Of a DNA stretch of 5,913 nt, positions 4,926 through 5,913 are shown in pieces. The notes beneath the pieces are model-generated. The model saw only the letters and a list, made by a program, of their open reading frames with translations. It did not search any database and was not told where the DNA came from. Numbering within the stretch: position 1 is the first letter of the stretch; every line of letters starts with the position of its first letter. The position numbers and the translations under genes were made by a program. Source of the DNA: an uncultured Gammaproteobacteria bacterium (GTDB lineage: Bacteria; Pseudomonadota; Gammaproteobacteria; Coxiellales; Coxiellaceae); contig CAIQCE010000083.1 of assembly GCA_903870185.1 (NCBI GenBank), positions 1-5,913 on the forward strand, read 5' to 3'.

Positions 4926-5913
4926 TTAAACCTCTATACGAATCTGCTCTTGTGAGCTGATCTTTATTTCAGTCATTCTTGATATAATTGTATTTTTCTT
5001 ATTGGAAATCTCTTTAAAATACAATCGATCATAACCATATTTATTAATCAAAAAAATGAGCCGTACGGCTGTTCGCTCTAAACTCCTTTTGCCTTTCAGC
5101 ATATCAGTCATACAAGATGGGCCTAAATTCAATAATTTTCCAAAATTAGTCCATGATAGTTTTTGAGAGCTCTGAACTTCTAAAACCTTAGACGGGTTCA
5201 TTTCATTTAAAAAATAGTGCTCATTTTTTATTATCTCCCTTATAAATTTATAATCCCAATGAATCAATAAACTTAATAGACGAGAAGTCACCCTCGTAGG
5301 ATATTGAAGACCTTCCTTCCAACATCGAACGGATTCAATCGACAAGTTCAAAAACCGGGAGAACAATCTAGTATTAAACCCAAGCGATTCCTGTATGAAT
5401 TTAATATCTTTAGGTTCAAATTTATAAATAGGAGGTATTTTTAGAATTGAATATGGGACTTTTTTTCGCTTATTGCTTGCTTTAGGAATCTTAACAACTT
5501 TTCGTATTTTTTGCTCTTGCTCATTTTTTAATATTATTGAAAGAAAATGGATAAGTCTTGGAGATTCTATAAGCATCTCAATTAAGTTAACAGAACTTGT
5601 ATCGAGTGTTAACTCCTCCTTTTTCAAGGATACCCATTGCGATGCCCCAATTCTCAGAAAATCGAACAATTTACCTTCGTTTATCATTAAGGTTGATTTC
5701 AAATAAAGAATAGCATTTAAAATTGATCTGCAATCATTTCTGCTGAAATCATTTTCACTGGAGTTTATTTTTAGAAATTTAAGTGAATAATGGTAAATTG
5801 ATTTTTTAGAAGGGATTTTACGGAAAATAGTATCAAAACCATATTCTTTAATTAATGCAAGTAAATTTAACACAGGCATACTTGGTGATTGTTTTTTATT
5901 TTCATAATTTGAA
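4926..5913 (-). CDS. Tandem helix-turn-helix (XRE-like) DNA-binding protein, N-terminus beyond the window
   Basis: The frame is open from the right edge to the TAA at 4928-4926. An ATG at 5879 has no ribosome-binding site, and the 11 codons before it read SNYENKKQSPS. Together with what follows (MPVLNLLALIKEYG) they form the recognition-helix end of an XRE/Cro-type HTH, so the true start lies outside. Numbering from that internal Met, further units sit at about 51-115, 155-217 and 228-290. Each has the pattern of two short helices, a polar or Trp-containing recognition helix (VRCWKEGLQYP in the third), and a Leu/Ile-rich closing helix. The first and last units end almost alike (LIKEYGFD, LINKYGYD). 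A basic linker (about 123-141, KASNKRKK) joins units two and three. The unit layout recalls the C-terminal HTH of MqsA/NadS-type regulators. It probably binds DNA as an array and may control neighbouring genes; the target is unknown. Confidence 0.9.
   Translation of the reverse strand, partial: SNYENKKQSPSMPVLNLLALIKEYGFDTIFRKIPSKKSIYHYSLKFLKINSSENDFSRNDCRSILNAILYLKSTLMINEGKLFDFLRIGASQWVSLKKEELTLDTSSVNLIEMLIESPRLIHFLSIILKNEQEQKIRKVVKIPKASNKRKKVPYSILKIPPIYKFEPKDIKFIQESLGFNTRLFSRFLNLSIESVRCWKEGLQYPTRVTSRLLSLLIHWDYKFIREIIKNEHYFLNEMNPSKVLEVQSSQKLSWTNFGKLLNLGPSCMTDMLKGKRSLERTAVRLIFLINKYGYDRLYFKEISNKKNTIISRMTEIKISSQEQIRIEV

Noticed and set aside
5473..5706. 77-codon plus-strand frame
   Set aside because: It is antisense to the HTH gene, whose second HTH unit and basic linker are well supported on the other strand.
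1..5913. CRISPR arrays, tRNA or rRNA genes, insertion sequences and phage attachment sites
   Set aside because: No regularly spaced repeats, cloverleaf sequences, transposase motifs or long terminal inverted repeats were seen.

Overview
All genes in this window read on the minus strand. It is AT-rich chromosomal-type DNA, every visible stop is TAA, and Shine-Dalgarno sequences are clear. The largest gene encodes a eukaryote-like OTU-family cysteine protease (deubiquitinase fold) fused to a membrane-active-looking segment and to a second candidate cysteine-protease domain. Such proteins are typical of effectors of host-associated Gram-negative bacteria. AT-richness, this architecture and a C-terminus resembling a Dot/Icm secretion signal suggest an intracellular gammaproteobacterium of the Legionellales kind. 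That assignment is inference; no rRNA or housekeeping marker is present.

Layout in transcriptional order (right to left): (1) 5913-4926, the 3' part of a DNA-binding protein with three visible XRE-like helix-turn-helix units plus the end of a fourth; it is cut by the right edge. (2) 4837-4430, a 135-residue protein with about 26% lysine and a histone-H1-like tail. (3) A strong hairpin at 4416-4391. (4) 4342-1082, the 1086-residue OTU protein; its ATG at 4342 has a near-perfect ribosome-binding site and replaces a TTG-initiated frame starting 15 codons upstream. (5) 1081-673, a 409-base AT-rich gap with candidate terminators, a 9-bp inverted repeat and a candidate promoter. (6) 672-61, a 203-residue basic helical protein I do not recognise. 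(7) From base 30 leftwards, the first ten codons of another gene, with its own ribosome-binding site.

The most interesting object is the OTU protein. It has an intact N-terminal OTU signature (DGSC, WAGPAE, NHYD), two hydrophobic segments, a long Gly/Ala glycine-zipper-like region, a Pro-rich linker, and a C-terminal domain with residues in the order H-N-Q-C expected of clan CE proteases. If both ends are active, it is a two-protease effector joined through a membrane-inserting centre. The tandem-HTH protein could regulate the cluster. A TATGGTATT motif lies beside the likely promoter of the lysine-rich gene and as an inverted pair downstream of the OTU gene, but the link between regulator and motif is only a hypothesis.
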